Source of the DNA: Bianquea renquensis
Lineage (GTDB): Bacteria > Bacillota > Clostridia > Lachnospirales > Bianqueaceae
NCBI RefSeq assembly: GCF_014384895.1
Contig: NZ_JACRSQ010000001.1
Location: 248,001-312,000 of the forward strand
Reading direction: 5' to 3'
Length of the DNA stretch: 64,000 nucleotides
Shown: positions 24,956 to 33,334 of the stretch, in pieces
Numbering within the stretch: position 1 is the stretch's first letter
How the letters are laid out: the number at the start of each line of letters is the position of its first letter
Notes under the pieces: generated by a model
Database searches by the model: none
What the model was told of the DNA's origin: nothing
The model's input: the letters and a program-made list of their open reading frames with translations, nothing else
Translations under genes and position numbers: made by a program

Positions 24956-26551
24956 TCACTCTTGAATGTTTGTGACAAGATTATACATCTCCCCTGGGTA
25001 ATAGTCCAGCGTAATGGTGTCGCCCACAGAGTACCGGATCACTTGAACAAAATCTTTTACGGGGATGTCGAATATTTCCTTGGATTGGCTCAACATGAGA
25101 TAATAGTGGGAGTTTCCGTCGATGACGGCTTCCGCAATCCTCTCAATGGAGCCGGTTATGGTTTTGCCCGTCCCCTCAGAAGGCTCCGCTTGAATTCCAT
25201 TGCTGTTCATGAGCTCGATATAGGTTTTTTCACATTCCTGCACGCTATTTCCCACGGCGACGATGGTATACTTTTCAATATTGACCATGGCGTACATTTT
25301 GACAAGACCGGCATTATCCTTCAGCGCCATGAAATACGTGGGTTCGTCCGCGATGTTGAGGAGGAGAGGGAACGTGGCCTCATATCCCAAATGCTGGACT
25401 TGGCCTTGGGCGGAGTCCATTGCAGAATATTCTTTTGCGCCGGGGATGACGTAATACCGCGTCTCCATCGTGCGCTGATTCATCAAAACGAAACCGACGA
25501 TGGACTGATCCCCGCTGACGGAGGTGACACCGGTATAAACCCATACGTCATCGTCCAGGGCGATGTAATTGTATCCCTCCGTTGTCTGGAGACAGTCCTT
25601 TTGCCCGAGTACGCTGTTGAAAAAGCCGTGTTTCAGGGTTCCGTAGTAATCGTATAAACCGACGAGCAGATCGGCGGAGTACACGCGGTCGATCCAGGTG
25701 GGTGCCTCCTCCACGGCATAGTCCTGAAGTTCCCCTGTGATGGCGTTGACCAGCACGACCCGTCCGATGGTGACGCCCCCAAAAAGGCCGATGTTGTATT
25801 GCTTGACCGGGCAGATCCAGTAGGGCGTCCCGGTATCGTCGATCTCAAAGCTGGGGTCATCGAAGATGTAGGTGGGAAAATTAAATCGCAGGTGGCGCTT
25901 TAGATTGCGGTTAAAATGGTCAAAAGGGGTGTATTTCATGCCCTGCTCGAGTATGATGCATTCCACATCCTGCGTCGCCATGTTGATACGAATGTACGCA
26001 GGAATTCCATCGCCGGAGTTCGTCAGCCATTTGATGGTATTGGCATACCGCAAGGGCGTCACCCGATAGGGGGATTCCTGAAAATTAATCTGCGTATACA
26101 GATCACTGACTTCAAACTGGGAGACCATGTCCACCAGGCTCCCCATCTTTCGCTGCCCTAGGACAGTGGCGGAATCCTTGTCCAGCAGCGGAATCTCGTT
26201 GAAACTGATTTCCTGGATATCCTCAGTAAAATTTCGCTCCTCAACAGCCATCAGCTGTTGGTACTTCTTCGCATTGACGATGGGGGAGGAGAGAAGGCTT
26301 CCAATCAGAAAGATGGCCAGAATAGCGCCCAACACGATGATGCCAGTCAGTTTGACCTTTTTGATGGGAACTCCCCGCTTTTTATAGAGCCCTCCATAGA
26401 TTGCGGCGAAGATCGCAGCGCAGAGCACAAAAATGAAGATCCAAAATCCGGACGCGTGGATATTGATCGCCGGAAGGGTAATGTAATAGTACAGAAATGC
26501 TGCCACTAGGACTAAGATAATCCCAAGACCGGTCTTGCCCTTTTTTTTCAT
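24956..26551 (-). CDS. Conserved membrane-anchored protein of unknown function
   Basis: 531 residues. Three hydrophobic helices fill the first ~90 residues (about 9-25, 35-55 and 70-90). A long (~440-residue) domain follows, presumably outside the cell, rich in beta-strand patterns such as GTPYWICPVKQYNIGLFGG and DDDVWVYTGVTSV. No catalytic motif is recognised. It resembles unnamed clostridial membrane proteins with a PepSY- or CvpA-like feel, but neither family can be claimed. It has its own promoter (26602-26630) and is convergent with the phosphate transport genes. A long open frame on the opposite strand inside it (24878-25657) looks like a shadow. Confidence 0.75.
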   Translation of the reverse strand: MKKKGKTGLGIILVLVAAFLYYYITLPAINIHASGFWIFIFVLCAAIFAAIYGGLYKKRGVPIKKVKLTGIIVLGAILAIFLIGSLLSSPIVNAKKYQQLMAVEERNFTEDIQEISFNEIPLLDKDSATVLGQRKMGSLVDMVSQFEVSDLYTQINFQESPYRVTPLRYANTIKWLTNSGDGIPAYIRINMATQDVECIILEQGMKYTPFDHFNRNLKRHLRFNFPTYIFDDPSFEIDDTGTPYWICPVKQYNIGLFGGVTIGRVVLVNAITGELQDYAVEEAPTWIDRVYSADLLVGLYDYYGTLKHGFFNSVLGQKDCLQTTEGYNYIALDDDVWVYTGVTSVSGDQSIVGFVLMNQRTMETRYYVIPGAKEYSAMDSAQGQVQHLGYEATFPLLLNIADEPTYFMALKDNAGLVKMYAMVNIEKYTIVAVGNSVQECEKTYIELMNSNGIQAEPSEGTGKTITGSIERIAEAVIDGNSHYYLMLSQSKEIFDIPVKDFVQVIRYSVGDTITLDYYPGEMYNLVTNIQE

Positions 26552-26601
26552 ACATATCCTCCATTCGCCATTCTCCAGGGCGCATTTTGTTAAGTAGGGC
26601 T

Positions 26602-26630
26602 ATTCTACCATTATTCGTGGAAAAAAACAA
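26602..26630 (-). promoter_or_regulatory. Leftward sigma-A promoter
   Basis: On the minus strand: TTGTTT (26630-26625), a 17-bp spacer and TAGAAT (26607-26602), serving the membrane protein gene ending at 24956. Confidence 0.55.
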
Positions 26631-26663
26631 GGCGGTATCGATAAAAACTTGCGGGCAAAGGAC

Positions 26664-26692
26664 TTGCTTTTTCTCTGAGAAGCCAGTATAAT
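26664..26692 (+). promoter_or_regulatory. Sigma-A promoter of the ABC-F gene
   Basis: TTGCTT (26664-26669), a 17-bp spacer and TATAAT (26687-26692). Confidence 0.7.
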
Positions 26693-26746
26693 AAACCCTT
26701 GACATATGGATGTTTCTATACCTTTTGTAAAAAAGTTGGAGGGACC

Positions 26747-28381
26747 ATGATTACAGTAACAGATGTAAGCTTAAATTTTAACGGACAGAAACTCTTTTCC
26801 GACGTAAATCTAAAATTTACCAATGGAAATTGCTACGGAATCATCGGCGCAAACGGCGCGGGAAAATCCACCTTTTTGAAGATTCTTTCTGGAGAGATTG
26901 ATTTTTCAACCGGTGAAGTTAGCATCACACCTGGCACCCGTATGTCCATTTTGAAGCAGGATCACTATGCCTATGATGCCTTTACGGTGCTGGACACCAT
27001 CATTATGGGCAATGCCAGGCTGTATGAGATTATGAAGCAGAAGGATGCGCTGTACGCCAAAGAGGAGTTTACAGAGGAGGATGGAATTTTGGCCTCGGAG
27101 CTGGAGGCGGAATTCGCGGAGCTGAACGGTTGGGACGCGGAGCTGGAGGCCTCCAAGCTTTTGCAGGGATTGGGCATGAACGCGGATGAACTTTTATACA
27201 GTCCCATGTCGTCTGTCGCTGAGAAGCAGAAGGTTAAAATCCTTCTAGCGCAGGCTCTGTTTGGGAATCCGGATATCATCCTTTTGGACGAGCCCACCAA
27301 CTCGCTGGACATCGATTCTGTGAGCTGGTTAGAAGACTTTTTGATGGAGTACCCGGGGACTGTTATCGTTGTATCCCATGACCGGTATTTCCTCAATACA
27401 GTCTGTACCCACATCGTGGATATCGACTATAATAAGGTCAAGATGTATACGGGCAACTATGATTTCTGGTATGAGTCATCCCAGCTGATTCAGCGGATGA
27501 TCCGGGATCAAAATAAGAAAAATGAAGATAAGATCCGGGAGCTTCAGGCTTTCATCCAGCGATTCTCAGCGAATAAATCCAAATCCCGCCAGGCCACTAG
27601 CCGGCGAAAGCTGTTGGATAAACTGACAGTGGAAGAGATGCCGGCGTCCTCCAGACGGTATCCCTTTGTCGGTTTTACCATGGACCGGGAAGTTGGACGC
27701 GAAGTGTTGACGGTGGACAATCTCACCAAGACCATAGATGGCGTGAGAGTTCTCGATCATGTTTCCTTCCGCGTGAACCGGGAAGACAAGATTGCCTTTG
27801 TAGGAGATCAGGAGATCGCCGTTACGACTCTATTCCAGATTTTGATGGGCGAGTTGGAGCCCGACGAGGGGAGCTTTAAATGGGGAGTCAGCACCTCCCA
27901 GGCCTATTTCCCGAAGGACAATACCCAGTTTTTCCAGGGCAGCGAGCTCAATCTCTTGGAGTGGCTAGGGCAGTATTCCAGGACGGATCTTACGGAGACC
28001 TATCTCCGGGGCTTTCTGGGAAAGATGCTCTTTTCCGGCGATGAGGTCTTTAAACCGGTGAAGGTGCTGTCCGGCGGTGAAAAAGTCCGCTGTATGCTGT
28101 CGAGAATGATGATGAGCGGTGCGAACGTTCTACTGTTGGATCAGCCGACCAACCACCTGGATCTGGAATCGATCACGGCTGTGAACAATGGCTTGATAGA
28201 TTTTAAAGGCGTCGTCCTGTTTGCATCCCATGATCACCAGTTCATCGACACCATCGCAAACCGGATCATGGAATTCACACCCGATGGGTTGATCGACCGT
28301 TCCGTAACGTATGAAGAGTATCTGGCCATGAAGAGCTCACAGAATGCAAACTCTAACAGAACATCCGGTTCTTTGGAATGA
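26747..28381 (+). CDS. ABC-F family ATPase with one degenerate ATP site
   Basis: 544 residues from ATG 26747 (GGAGGG site). It has two nucleotide-binding domains joined by a charged ABC-F linker (~240-300) and no membrane part, so it is a cytoplasmic, ribosome-associated type related to YbiT/EttA. NBD1 has an intact Walker A (GANGAGKS, 34-41) and LLDEPTNSLD (179-188), but its signature is MSSVAEKQ (154-161) instead of LSGGQ. NBD2 has an intact LSGGE (441-445), but Walker A is GDQEIAVTT (353-361) with no lysine. Its catalytic Glu is Gln466 (LLDQP). Only the NBD1-Walker/NBD2-signature site should turn over ATP. Confidence 0.9.
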   Translation: MITVTDVSLNFNGQKLFSDVNLKFTNGNCYGIIGANGAGKSTFLKILSGEIDFSTGEVSITPGTRMSILKQDHYAYDAFTVLDTIIMGNARLYEIMKQKDALYAKEEFTEEDGILASELEAEFAELNGWDAELEASKLLQGLGMNADELLYSPMSSVAEKQKVKILLAQALFGNPDIILLDEPTNSLDIDSVSWLEDFLMEYPGTVIVVSHDRYFLNTVCTHIVDIDYNKVKMYTGNYDFWYESSQLIQRMIRDQNKKNEDKIRELQAFIQRFSANKSKSRQATSRRKLLDKLTVEEMPASSRRYPFVGFTMDREVGREVLTVDNLTKTIDGVRVLDHVSFRVNREDKIAFVGDQEIAVTTLFQILMGELEPDEGSFKWGVSTSQAYFPKDNTQFFQGSELNLLEWLGQYSRTDLTETYLRGFLGKMLFSGDEVFKPVKVLSGGEKVRCMLSRMMMSGANVLLLDQPTNHLDLESITAVNNGLIDFKGVVLFASHDHQFIDTIANRIMEFTPDGLIDRSVTYEEYLAMKSSQNANSNRTSGSLE

Positions 28382-28405
28382 AAAAAGCCTGACAGTATCA
28401 GGCTT
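28381..28405 (-). terminator. Leftward terminator overlapping two stop codons
   Basis: AAGCCTGA (28385-28392) pairs with TCAGGCTT (28398-28405); the A-run at 28381-28386 is a T-run on the minus strand. It ends the Card1-like gene, whose stop codon (28404-28406) overlaps the stem. It also touches the ABC-F stop. Confidence 0.75.
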
Positions 28406-29591
28406 ACGTGCGATCAGCCAGCTTTTGCAGGTGTTTGAGGAACCGGCGCTCCTGTAAGTCATGCCGGTCGATCAAAGTAATTTTCATTTCCTGCGCCCGC
28501 TTGAGTATAGTGGGCGCTTCCTTTTGGGCGTCGCAGGTGGTGATCATCACCGTCTTGGAGAAACTTCCGCCGAAGCGCTTTGCGTAAAGCTCAATCTCAT
28601 TGAGTGCCGCGGTGGATGGCACAGAACTTTTGCAGGAGATGAAAACCGGTGTCGCGCAAGAAATTAGGAGGGCGTCGATCTCGTTGACCGCACAGGCAAA
28701 ATCATTTTCTGGACCGTCCCAATCGATGATGACGCTCATGCGATGGGCGGCAAACAACCCAGATCGCTTTGCTAAAATATGCACATACATTTCCAGCCAA
28801 ACTCCCTGGGAGGTAAGGCACTGGTGGTAAAAGGGGCTGGCGTAGGTAATCTCAATGGTTTTGGCTGTCAGGCTATATGTCTGAATGAATCCGAGGGATC
28901 GGGCCAGCTGAAGAAACTCCACATTTAAGGATAAGAGACGGCCGTTTCCCGTCAGGGAGGAGCGGGGACCATAGAATTTCGTGCGGCTGGGTTTGCCCTT
29001 ATTGGTTTCAGGCTTTAATGACTGTAGATACCAGCAGAATTGTTGCCATTGTTCTGGCTTTTCCACAGTTTTATGGAAAAAGGGCAGGATTTGATCATAG
29101 TCTTCTTCCGGGACATCCATATGAATGTGGCCGCTGATGGATGCCCCGGCGGCTTCGATGAAATCTTCCAGATACAAAGTGGGAAGATGAAAGGAAGGGA
29201 GAAGAGCTGAGGCAAAGCCCAGGTCCAGCATCCGTCCCGACGGATAATCGATGGAAAAATGGGGAATCCTAGTGGAATGACAGAAGTGGCTGGCACAGAC
29301 AAGTCCGCCGTGGCTGTTGCCGCCGGTGCAGTCCAAGACCATATCCGGATATTTGGCATATAGCAAGGAGAGGGCCTCAACAATGGTATCGGGTTTGTGA
29401 TAAGAAATAGGGCGGAGCGTTATGTCCATGGCGGGAAATCGCTTTGTCAGACTGTGACGGATATGATGCAGCTGTTCTGTGTCGTCCTGGGCAGGGTCAT
29501 ACAGATAGACGCAGCGCGCAGGGGTCATGCAGTGAACGGATACGATATTATACAAAATCTCGGAGTCATAAAATTTAATCAGCGTATTCAC
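28404..29591 (-). CDS. Card1-like CARF/PD-(D/E)xK nuclease (DUF1887)
   Basis: 395 residues. The N-terminal ~150 look like a CARF domain, with LDCTGGNSHGG (86-96) matching the TGG ligand loop. The C-terminal ~130 carry a restriction-endonuclease-like core: Glu267 in the GVWLEMYVH helix, Asp306 in NEIDALL and Lys321 in FISCKSS. This matches the DUF1887 family that includes Card1/Can2, CRISPR ancillary nucleases switched on by cyclic oligoadenylate to cut DNA and/or RNA. No cas gene or CRISPR array is in the window, so it is either served by a distant type III system or works with another nucleotide signal. It has its own promoter at 29620-29648. Confidence 0.8.
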   Translation of the reverse strand: MNTLIKFYDSEILYNIVSVHCMTPARCVYLYDPAQDDTEQLHHIRHSLTKRFPAMDITLRPISYHKPDTIVEALSLLYAKYPDMVLDCTGGNSHGGLVCASHFCHSTRIPHFSIDYPSGRMLDLGFASALLPSFHLPTLYLEDFIEAAGASISGHIHMDVPEEDYDQILPFFHKTVEKPEQWQQFCWYLQSLKPETNKGKPSRTKFYGPRSSLTGNGRLLSLNVEFLQLARSLGFIQTYSLTAKTIEITYASPFYHQCLTSQGVWLEMYVHILAKRSGLFAAHRMSVIIDWDGPENDFACAVNEIDALLISCATPVFISCKSSVPSTAALNEIELYAKRFGGSFSKTVMITTCDAQKEAPTILKRAQEMKITLIDRHDLQERRFLKHLQKLADRT

Positions 29592-29619
29592 GGGAGGCCT
29601 CCTATATCAGAATAAAACT

Positions 29620-29648
29620 ATTATACTGCAATTTGTCCAAGGCGGCAA
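29620..29648 (-). promoter_or_regulatory. Leftward promoter of the Card1-like gene
   Basis: On the minus strand: TTGCCG (29648-29643), a 17-bp spacer and TATAAT (29625-29620). Confidence 0.55.
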
Positions 29649-29674
29649 GGCTTATTCGTGTTGGACGGGCGGGA

Positions 29675-29704
29675 TAAAAAAGTCGGCGGAACGCGAACTT
29701 TTGT
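29675..29704. repeat. Isolated copy of hairpin module H3
   Basis: AAAAGTCGGCG-GAA-CGCGAACTTTT is a slightly mismatched copy of the AAGTTCGCG-GAA-CGCGAACTT hairpin seen at about 52295. It lies between the divergent Card1-like and glnS genes. Confidence 0.5.
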
Positions 29705-29796
29705 TAAAAATACCCTTTTCATTTTTGTCGGATTATGATATAGTTATAAGCATTCGGGAGTTATACACCTGAAAATAAAAAAGGAGGAGACATCGC

Positions 29797-31470
29797 ATGG
29801 CTGAAGAGAAAAAGCTATCCCTGCCGGAAGCGGAAAATTTTATCGAACGTGAAATTAACAGAGATCTATCGGAAGGTGTGTATGCGCAGGTGTGTACGAG
29901 ATTTCCGCCGGAGCCCAACGGATACATGCATATCGGCCATATCAAGGCCATCTGCATTGACTTTGGCACGGCCCAGAAATATGGCGGAAAATGCAACCTT
30001 CGCTTTGACGATACGAATCCTGCCAAGGAAGATACGGAATATGTGGACTCAATCATGGAGGACATCCGTTGGATGGGCTTCCAGTGGGATAAACTTTTTT
30101 ATGCCTCGGAGTACTATGATAAACTGTATGAATTTGCGGAGATTCTCATCAAAAAAGGCGTCGCCTATGTGGACGATCTGTCGCAGGAGGAGATGCGGCA
30201 GTATCGCGGCACGCTGACGGAGCCGGGAAAGAATAGTCCCTACCGGGACCGCTCCGTCGAGGAGAATCTGGATCTGTTTCGCCGGATGCGGGCAGGGGAA
30301 TATAAAGAGGGGGAGAAGGTTCTCAGAGCCAAGATCGATATGGCTTCCCCCAATATGAATATGCGGGACCCCGCCATATACCGAATCGCCTTTGCCCATC
30401 ATCACCGCACGGGGGACAGTTGGTGCATCTACCCCATGTACGATTTTGCCCATCCGCTGTCCGACGCCATCGAGGGGATCACCCATTCCCTGTGCAGTTT
30501 TGAATTTGAGGATCATAGACCTCTGTACAATTGGTTTATTGAGCAGGTTGGACTATTTCCCACTCCGCCAAGACAGATTGAGTTCTCCCGCATGGAGATC
30601 ACCAATGTGGTCACCAGCAAACGCAAGCTGCGGGCGCTGGTGGAGGACGGCGTCGTCGAGGGGTGGGATGATCCGAGGATGCCGACGCTGGCAGGACTTC
30701 GCAAGCGGGGGTACACGCCGGAATCCATCAAGACCTTCATCACCAGCACCGGGGTGTCAAAATCCAGAGGGGCCACCATCGATTACTCCTATCTGGAATA
30801 CTGCATCCGGGAAGACCTCAAAATGGGCAATAAACGGCTGATGGCGGTTCTGGACCCCATCAAGGTTGTCATCACCAATTATCCGGAAGGACGGGTGGAG
30901 TATTTTGATGTGGACAATAACCCGGAAAATCCAGAGCTTGGCACCCGAAAGATTCCCTTTGAGCGGGAGCTGTATATTGAGCGGGGGGACTTCATGGAAG
31001 AGCCGGAGAAGAAATTCTTCCGCCTGGCTCCAGGGCGTGAGGTGAGGTTTATGAATTCCTACTTCATCACCTGCCAGGAGGTTGTGAAGGATGAGAGGGG
31101 AGAGATTGTGGAGCTCCGCTGCACGTACGATCCCGAGACCCGCAGCGGCAGTGGCTTTACCGGCCGGAAGGTCAAGGGGACGATCCACTGGGTCAGCGCC
31201 AACGCCGCTGTTCGGGCTAAGGTTCGTCTGTATGATCAGCTCTTTTCGTACAATGAGGAGACGAAGGAATACGAGATCAATGCCAATTCCCTTGCAATCC
31301 AGGAGAACGCGTTGATTGAGCCTTCTATTTTGGAGGAACCTCTCGGCTCGCGGTTCCAGTTCGTCCGGAATGGATACTTTATCACGGACCCCCAGGAGTC
31401 AACGGAAGACTCTCTCGTCATAAACCGCATTGTCGCGCTGAAGAGTTCGTATAAGCCAGTGGAGGCATAG
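29797..31470 (+). CDS. glnS: Glutamine--tRNA ligase
   Basis: 557 residues, class Ib synthetase. The ATP motif HIGH is at residues 45-48 within FPPEPNGYMHIGH, and the KMSKS-type loop is VTSKRKLRALVEDG. The N-terminal catalytic domain and the C-terminal anticodon-binding barrels (GTIHWVSA near residue 460) are those of GlnRS rather than GluRS. Most Firmicutes make Gln-tRNA through GatCAB amidotransfer, so GlnRS is a patchy, probably acquired gene in Clostridia. A GGAGGAG site precedes the ATG. It ends at a terminator that is also copy 1 of a 34-bp direct repeat. Confidence 0.93.
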   Translation: MAEEKKLSLPEAENFIEREINRDLSEGVYAQVCTRFPPEPNGYMHIGHIKAICIDFGTAQKYGGKCNLRFDDTNPAKEDTEYVDSIMEDIRWMGFQWDKLFYASEYYDKLYEFAEILIKKGVAYVDDLSQEEMRQYRGTLTEPGKNSPYRDRSVEENLDLFRRMRAGEYKEGEKVLRAKIDMASPNMNMRDPAIYRIAFAHHHRTGDSWCIYPMYDFAHPLSDAIEGITHSLCSFEFEDHRPLYNWFIEQVGLFPTPPRQIEFSRMEITNVVTSKRKLRALVEDGVVEGWDDPRMPTLAGLRKRGYTPESIKTFITSTGVSKSRGATIDYSYLEYCIREDLKMGNKRLMAVLDPIKVVITNYPEGRVEYFDVDNNPENPELGTRKIPFERELYIERGDFMEEPEKKFFRLAPGREVRFMNSYFITCQEVVKDERGEIVELRCTYDPETRSGSGFTGRKVKGTIHWVSANAAVRAKVRLYDQLFSYNEETKEYEINANSLAIQENALIEPSILEEPLGSRFQFVRNGYFITDPQESTEDSLVINRIVALKSSYKPVEA

Positions 31471-31489
31471 AAAGTGGAGATCAGATGAA

Positions 31490-31523
31490 AACAGCGGCAC
31501 GGAAGGGATACCCTACCGTGCCG
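31490..31523. repeat. 34-bp direct repeat, copy 1 (glnS terminator)
   Basis: It starts AACAGCGGCACGG and ends CCTACCGTGCCG. It folds as CGGCACGG/CCGTGCCG plus AGGG/CCCT, with TTTTGG right after, so it also terminates glnS. It is identical over all 34 bp to 32257-32290. Confidence 0.9.
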
Positions 31524-31559
31524 TTTTGGTTGTAAGATTTGAAAGCGCAGCAAATTCTA

Positions 31560-31588
31560 TTGACTCTTTATCTAAAATAGAATATAAT
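31560..31588 (+). promoter_or_regulatory. Sigma-A promoter of the toxin-antitoxin pair with palindrome
   Basis: TTGACT (31560-31565), a 17-bp spacer and TATAAT (31583-31588). CTAAAAT (31572-31578) and its reverse complement ATTTTAG (31590-31596) flank the -10, as expected for an autoregulatory operator. Confidence 0.75.
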
Positions 31589-31615
31589 AATTTTAGCTAA
31601 AATGGAGGTGCTTAT

Positions 31616-31849
31616 ATGATTACGGCAACAGCAACCGAGGTTCAAAATAATTTCGGAAAGTATTTAAATATAGTGCAGACCGGGGGCGAGGTTATTGTCC
31701 TTAAAAATGGAAAAGAGGTAGCCAGGCTGATTTCTCACGATAAAAGTGTTTCTTTTCTTACGGATTCGTTGGTCGGCGTGTTGAAAGGCAATTATGATGA
31801 CAGAGAAGCAAGATCGGAGAGAATGACGAAATATGAAAGTGTTGATTGA
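31616..31849 (+). CDS. Phd/YefM-type antitoxin
   Basis: 77 residues. The N-terminal Phd/YefM fold begins ITATATEVQNNFGKYL and continues VIVLKNGKEVARLIS; it binds DNA as a dimer and represses the operon. The C-terminal ~25 residues (NYDDREARSERMTKYE) would wrap and block the toxin. A GGAGGTG site lies ahead. It overlaps the toxin start by 17 bp, giving coupled translation. The unit looks AT-rich compared with flanking genes and lies between two perfect direct repeats. Confidence 0.9.
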   Translation: MITATATEVQNNFGKYLNIVQTGGEVIVLKNGKEVARLISHDKSVSFLTDSLVGVLKGNYDDREARSERMTKYESVD

Positions 31850-32258
31850 TACAAATAGTATTCTTGACGTACTGTGCAGCCGTCGGGAGTTTCTTGAAGA
31901 CTCGGTCAAGATATTCAAGCTCTGTGAGATCAAGAAAATTGACGGCTGTATTTCTGCGCTCTCCATTCCCAATATCGTGTATATAATGCGAAGAGAGTTG
32001 GACGCAGAAAAAACAAGGGATATTCTTGGAAAACTGTCTTTGATTTTTACAATTGCTGATTTGAGAGCAGAGGATCTAGTAAGAGCAGCAGAAATGGATT
32101 TCAAGGATTATGAGGATGCTCTCCAGAGTGCCTGCGCGACGCGCATCAAAGCGAATTATATCATCACAAGAAATATAAAGGACTTTGCCAATAGTAAGGT
32201 GGCGGCAATCAAACCATCAGAATTGTTTGACAGGCTGGAATTCAAATTTTCAGAATAA
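31833..32258 (+). CDS. PIN-domain ribonuclease toxin (VapC-like)
   Basis: 141 residues with a complete PIN domain. The first acidic residue is in VLIDTNSILDVL, a Glu in the middle region, and the C-terminal acidic pair and loop are in KDYEDALQSA and YIITRNIKDF. PIN toxins cut RNA (often tRNA or rRNA) with magnesium when not held by antitoxin. It pairs with the Phd-type antitoxin at 31616. The last two bases of its stop codon are the first two of direct repeat copy 2. A PIN-Phd combination is common in bacteria. Confidence 0.9.
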   Translation: MKVLIDTNSILDVLCSRREFLEDSVKIFKLCEIKKIDGCISALSIPNIVYIMRRELDAEKTRDILGKLSLIFTIADLRAEDLVRAAEMDFKDYEDALQSACATRIKANYIITRNIKDFANSKVAAIKPSELFDRLEFKFSE

Positions 32259-32290
32259 CAGCGGCACGGAAGGGATACCCTACCGTGCCG
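32257..32290. repeat. 34-bp direct repeat, copy 2
   Basis: It is identical to 31490-31523. Here the palindrome extends outward to AACAGCGGCACGG/CCGTGCCGCTGTT (13 bp), making a longer stem than copy 1. It lies between vapC and the convergent gene ending at 32309, and may terminate both. Confidence 0.9.
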
Positions 32291-32308
32291 CTGTTGTTGT
32301 CCGCCATA

Positions 32309-33334
32309 TTACCCTTCTATAGGGGGATTGGGATCGTCCTTGACAGGAGCGTCAGGCGTCGCAGAGTCGAAAGGATTCCAGCCCGGCTGTCCCGCAGCAG
32401 GTGTAAGGGACTGACTCGTCTGGAGAATGCTCTGCATGTTCATAACCGTTGTCTGAGGAGTTTTCGTGATCTGGCCCCAGCTGATCAGGATGCCTAAGAT
32501 CAGGAAGATGAAGGAAGTGCCCATTTCTTTGACGATTTCCGCTAGAATATCCGGCTGAATAAATAACTGGAAGCATTCCACCGGTGAGAAGATGCCATAT
32601 TCTTGATAGACGCCAAAGACGAGGACGACATACTCAAGGACGAACAAAAATACGATGGACAGCACAATGACCATGGCGATTGCAGCTTTGTTAAGCTTGC
32701 CCTTGCATAGCTTATATCCCCAGTAAATGCACAGAGGAATCAGCGCATACAGCAGACTATAGATCCGCTCCATAAATAGGATGGTCAGGACCGAGGGAAT
32801 GATGCCAACGAAACCACCCAAAAGCCCACCGATCAGGCCCAATAGATAGCTGCCATTCTGCTGGTTGCGGGCGGCAGCGTCGGAAACCTGCTCCATGGCG
32901 GTATGTAAACACTGCGAGTGAACTGCGCGGTATCCACCGGCATAAAATGCCGCTGTGTCACAATTCTCCCCGTGACATATGGGACACTGCGAGATGGGAG
33001 CCAGTCCGTTTTGCTTGAAGAAAGCCAGGGCAGTGTTCTTGACCGATTCAAACTGGTCATCGACATCGGAGTCCCTTGCGGTGATCTGAAACCGAATCGT
33101 ACCCTGATTGACATATAGGCCGGCGGTCTTAGCTAGCGATTCGCGCAACTCCTTCTGCTGCATTTTGTCCAAAGGCGCCTTCAGCATGAATTGCAGGATC
33201 AGAACGCTGCGCTTTCCATTGCCATTCGTGTATTCTAGGCTCACAGGATATTGATCCAAAATTCCGAAAGCCATCTTGCCGGAAGTTAAAAACCCCTTCT
33301 GCCCGGCAAAGGTTTGAAATGCTTGAATTTTCAT
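32309..33334 (-). CDS. Membrane protein of unknown function with a Cys/His cluster
   Basis: 341 residues from ATG 33334, which has an AGGGG site; the GTG at 33343 overlaps it. The cytoplasmic N-terminal ~140 residues contain a possible zinc site, CPICHGENC near 115 with a Cys/His later (HSQCL). Four hydrophobic helices follow between ~165 and ~305, then a Pro-rich C-terminal tail (WNPFDSATPD). I do not recognise a family. It is monocistronic and convergent with the toxin-antitoxin unit; nothing nearby hints at function. Confidence 0.7.
   Translation of the reverse strand: MKIQAFQTFAGQKGFLTSGKMAFGILDQYPVSLEYTNGNGKRSVLILQFMLKAPLDKMQQKELRESLAKTAGLYVNQGTIRFQITARDSDVDDQFESVKNTALAFFKQNGLAPISQCPICHGENCDTAAFYAGGYRAVHSQCLHTAMEQVSDAAARNQQNGSYLLGLIGGLLGGFVGIIPSVLTILFMERIYSLLYALIPLCIYWGYKLCKGKLNKAAIAMVIVLSIVFLFVLEYVVLVFGVYQEYGIFSPVECFQLFIQPDILAEIVKEMGTSFIFLILGILISWGQITKTPQTTVMNMQSILQTSQSLTPAAGQPGWNPFDSATPDAPVKDDPNPPIEG

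Noticed and set aside
24878..25657. 259-codon open frame on the plus strand opposite the membrane protein gene
   Set aside because: No recognisable motif and no ribosome site. It mirrors the codon pattern of the minus-strand gene at 24956-26551.
28404..29796. CRISPR array or cas genes near the Card1-like nuclease
   Set aside because: No direct repeats with spacers and no cas-like protein in the surrounding sequence.
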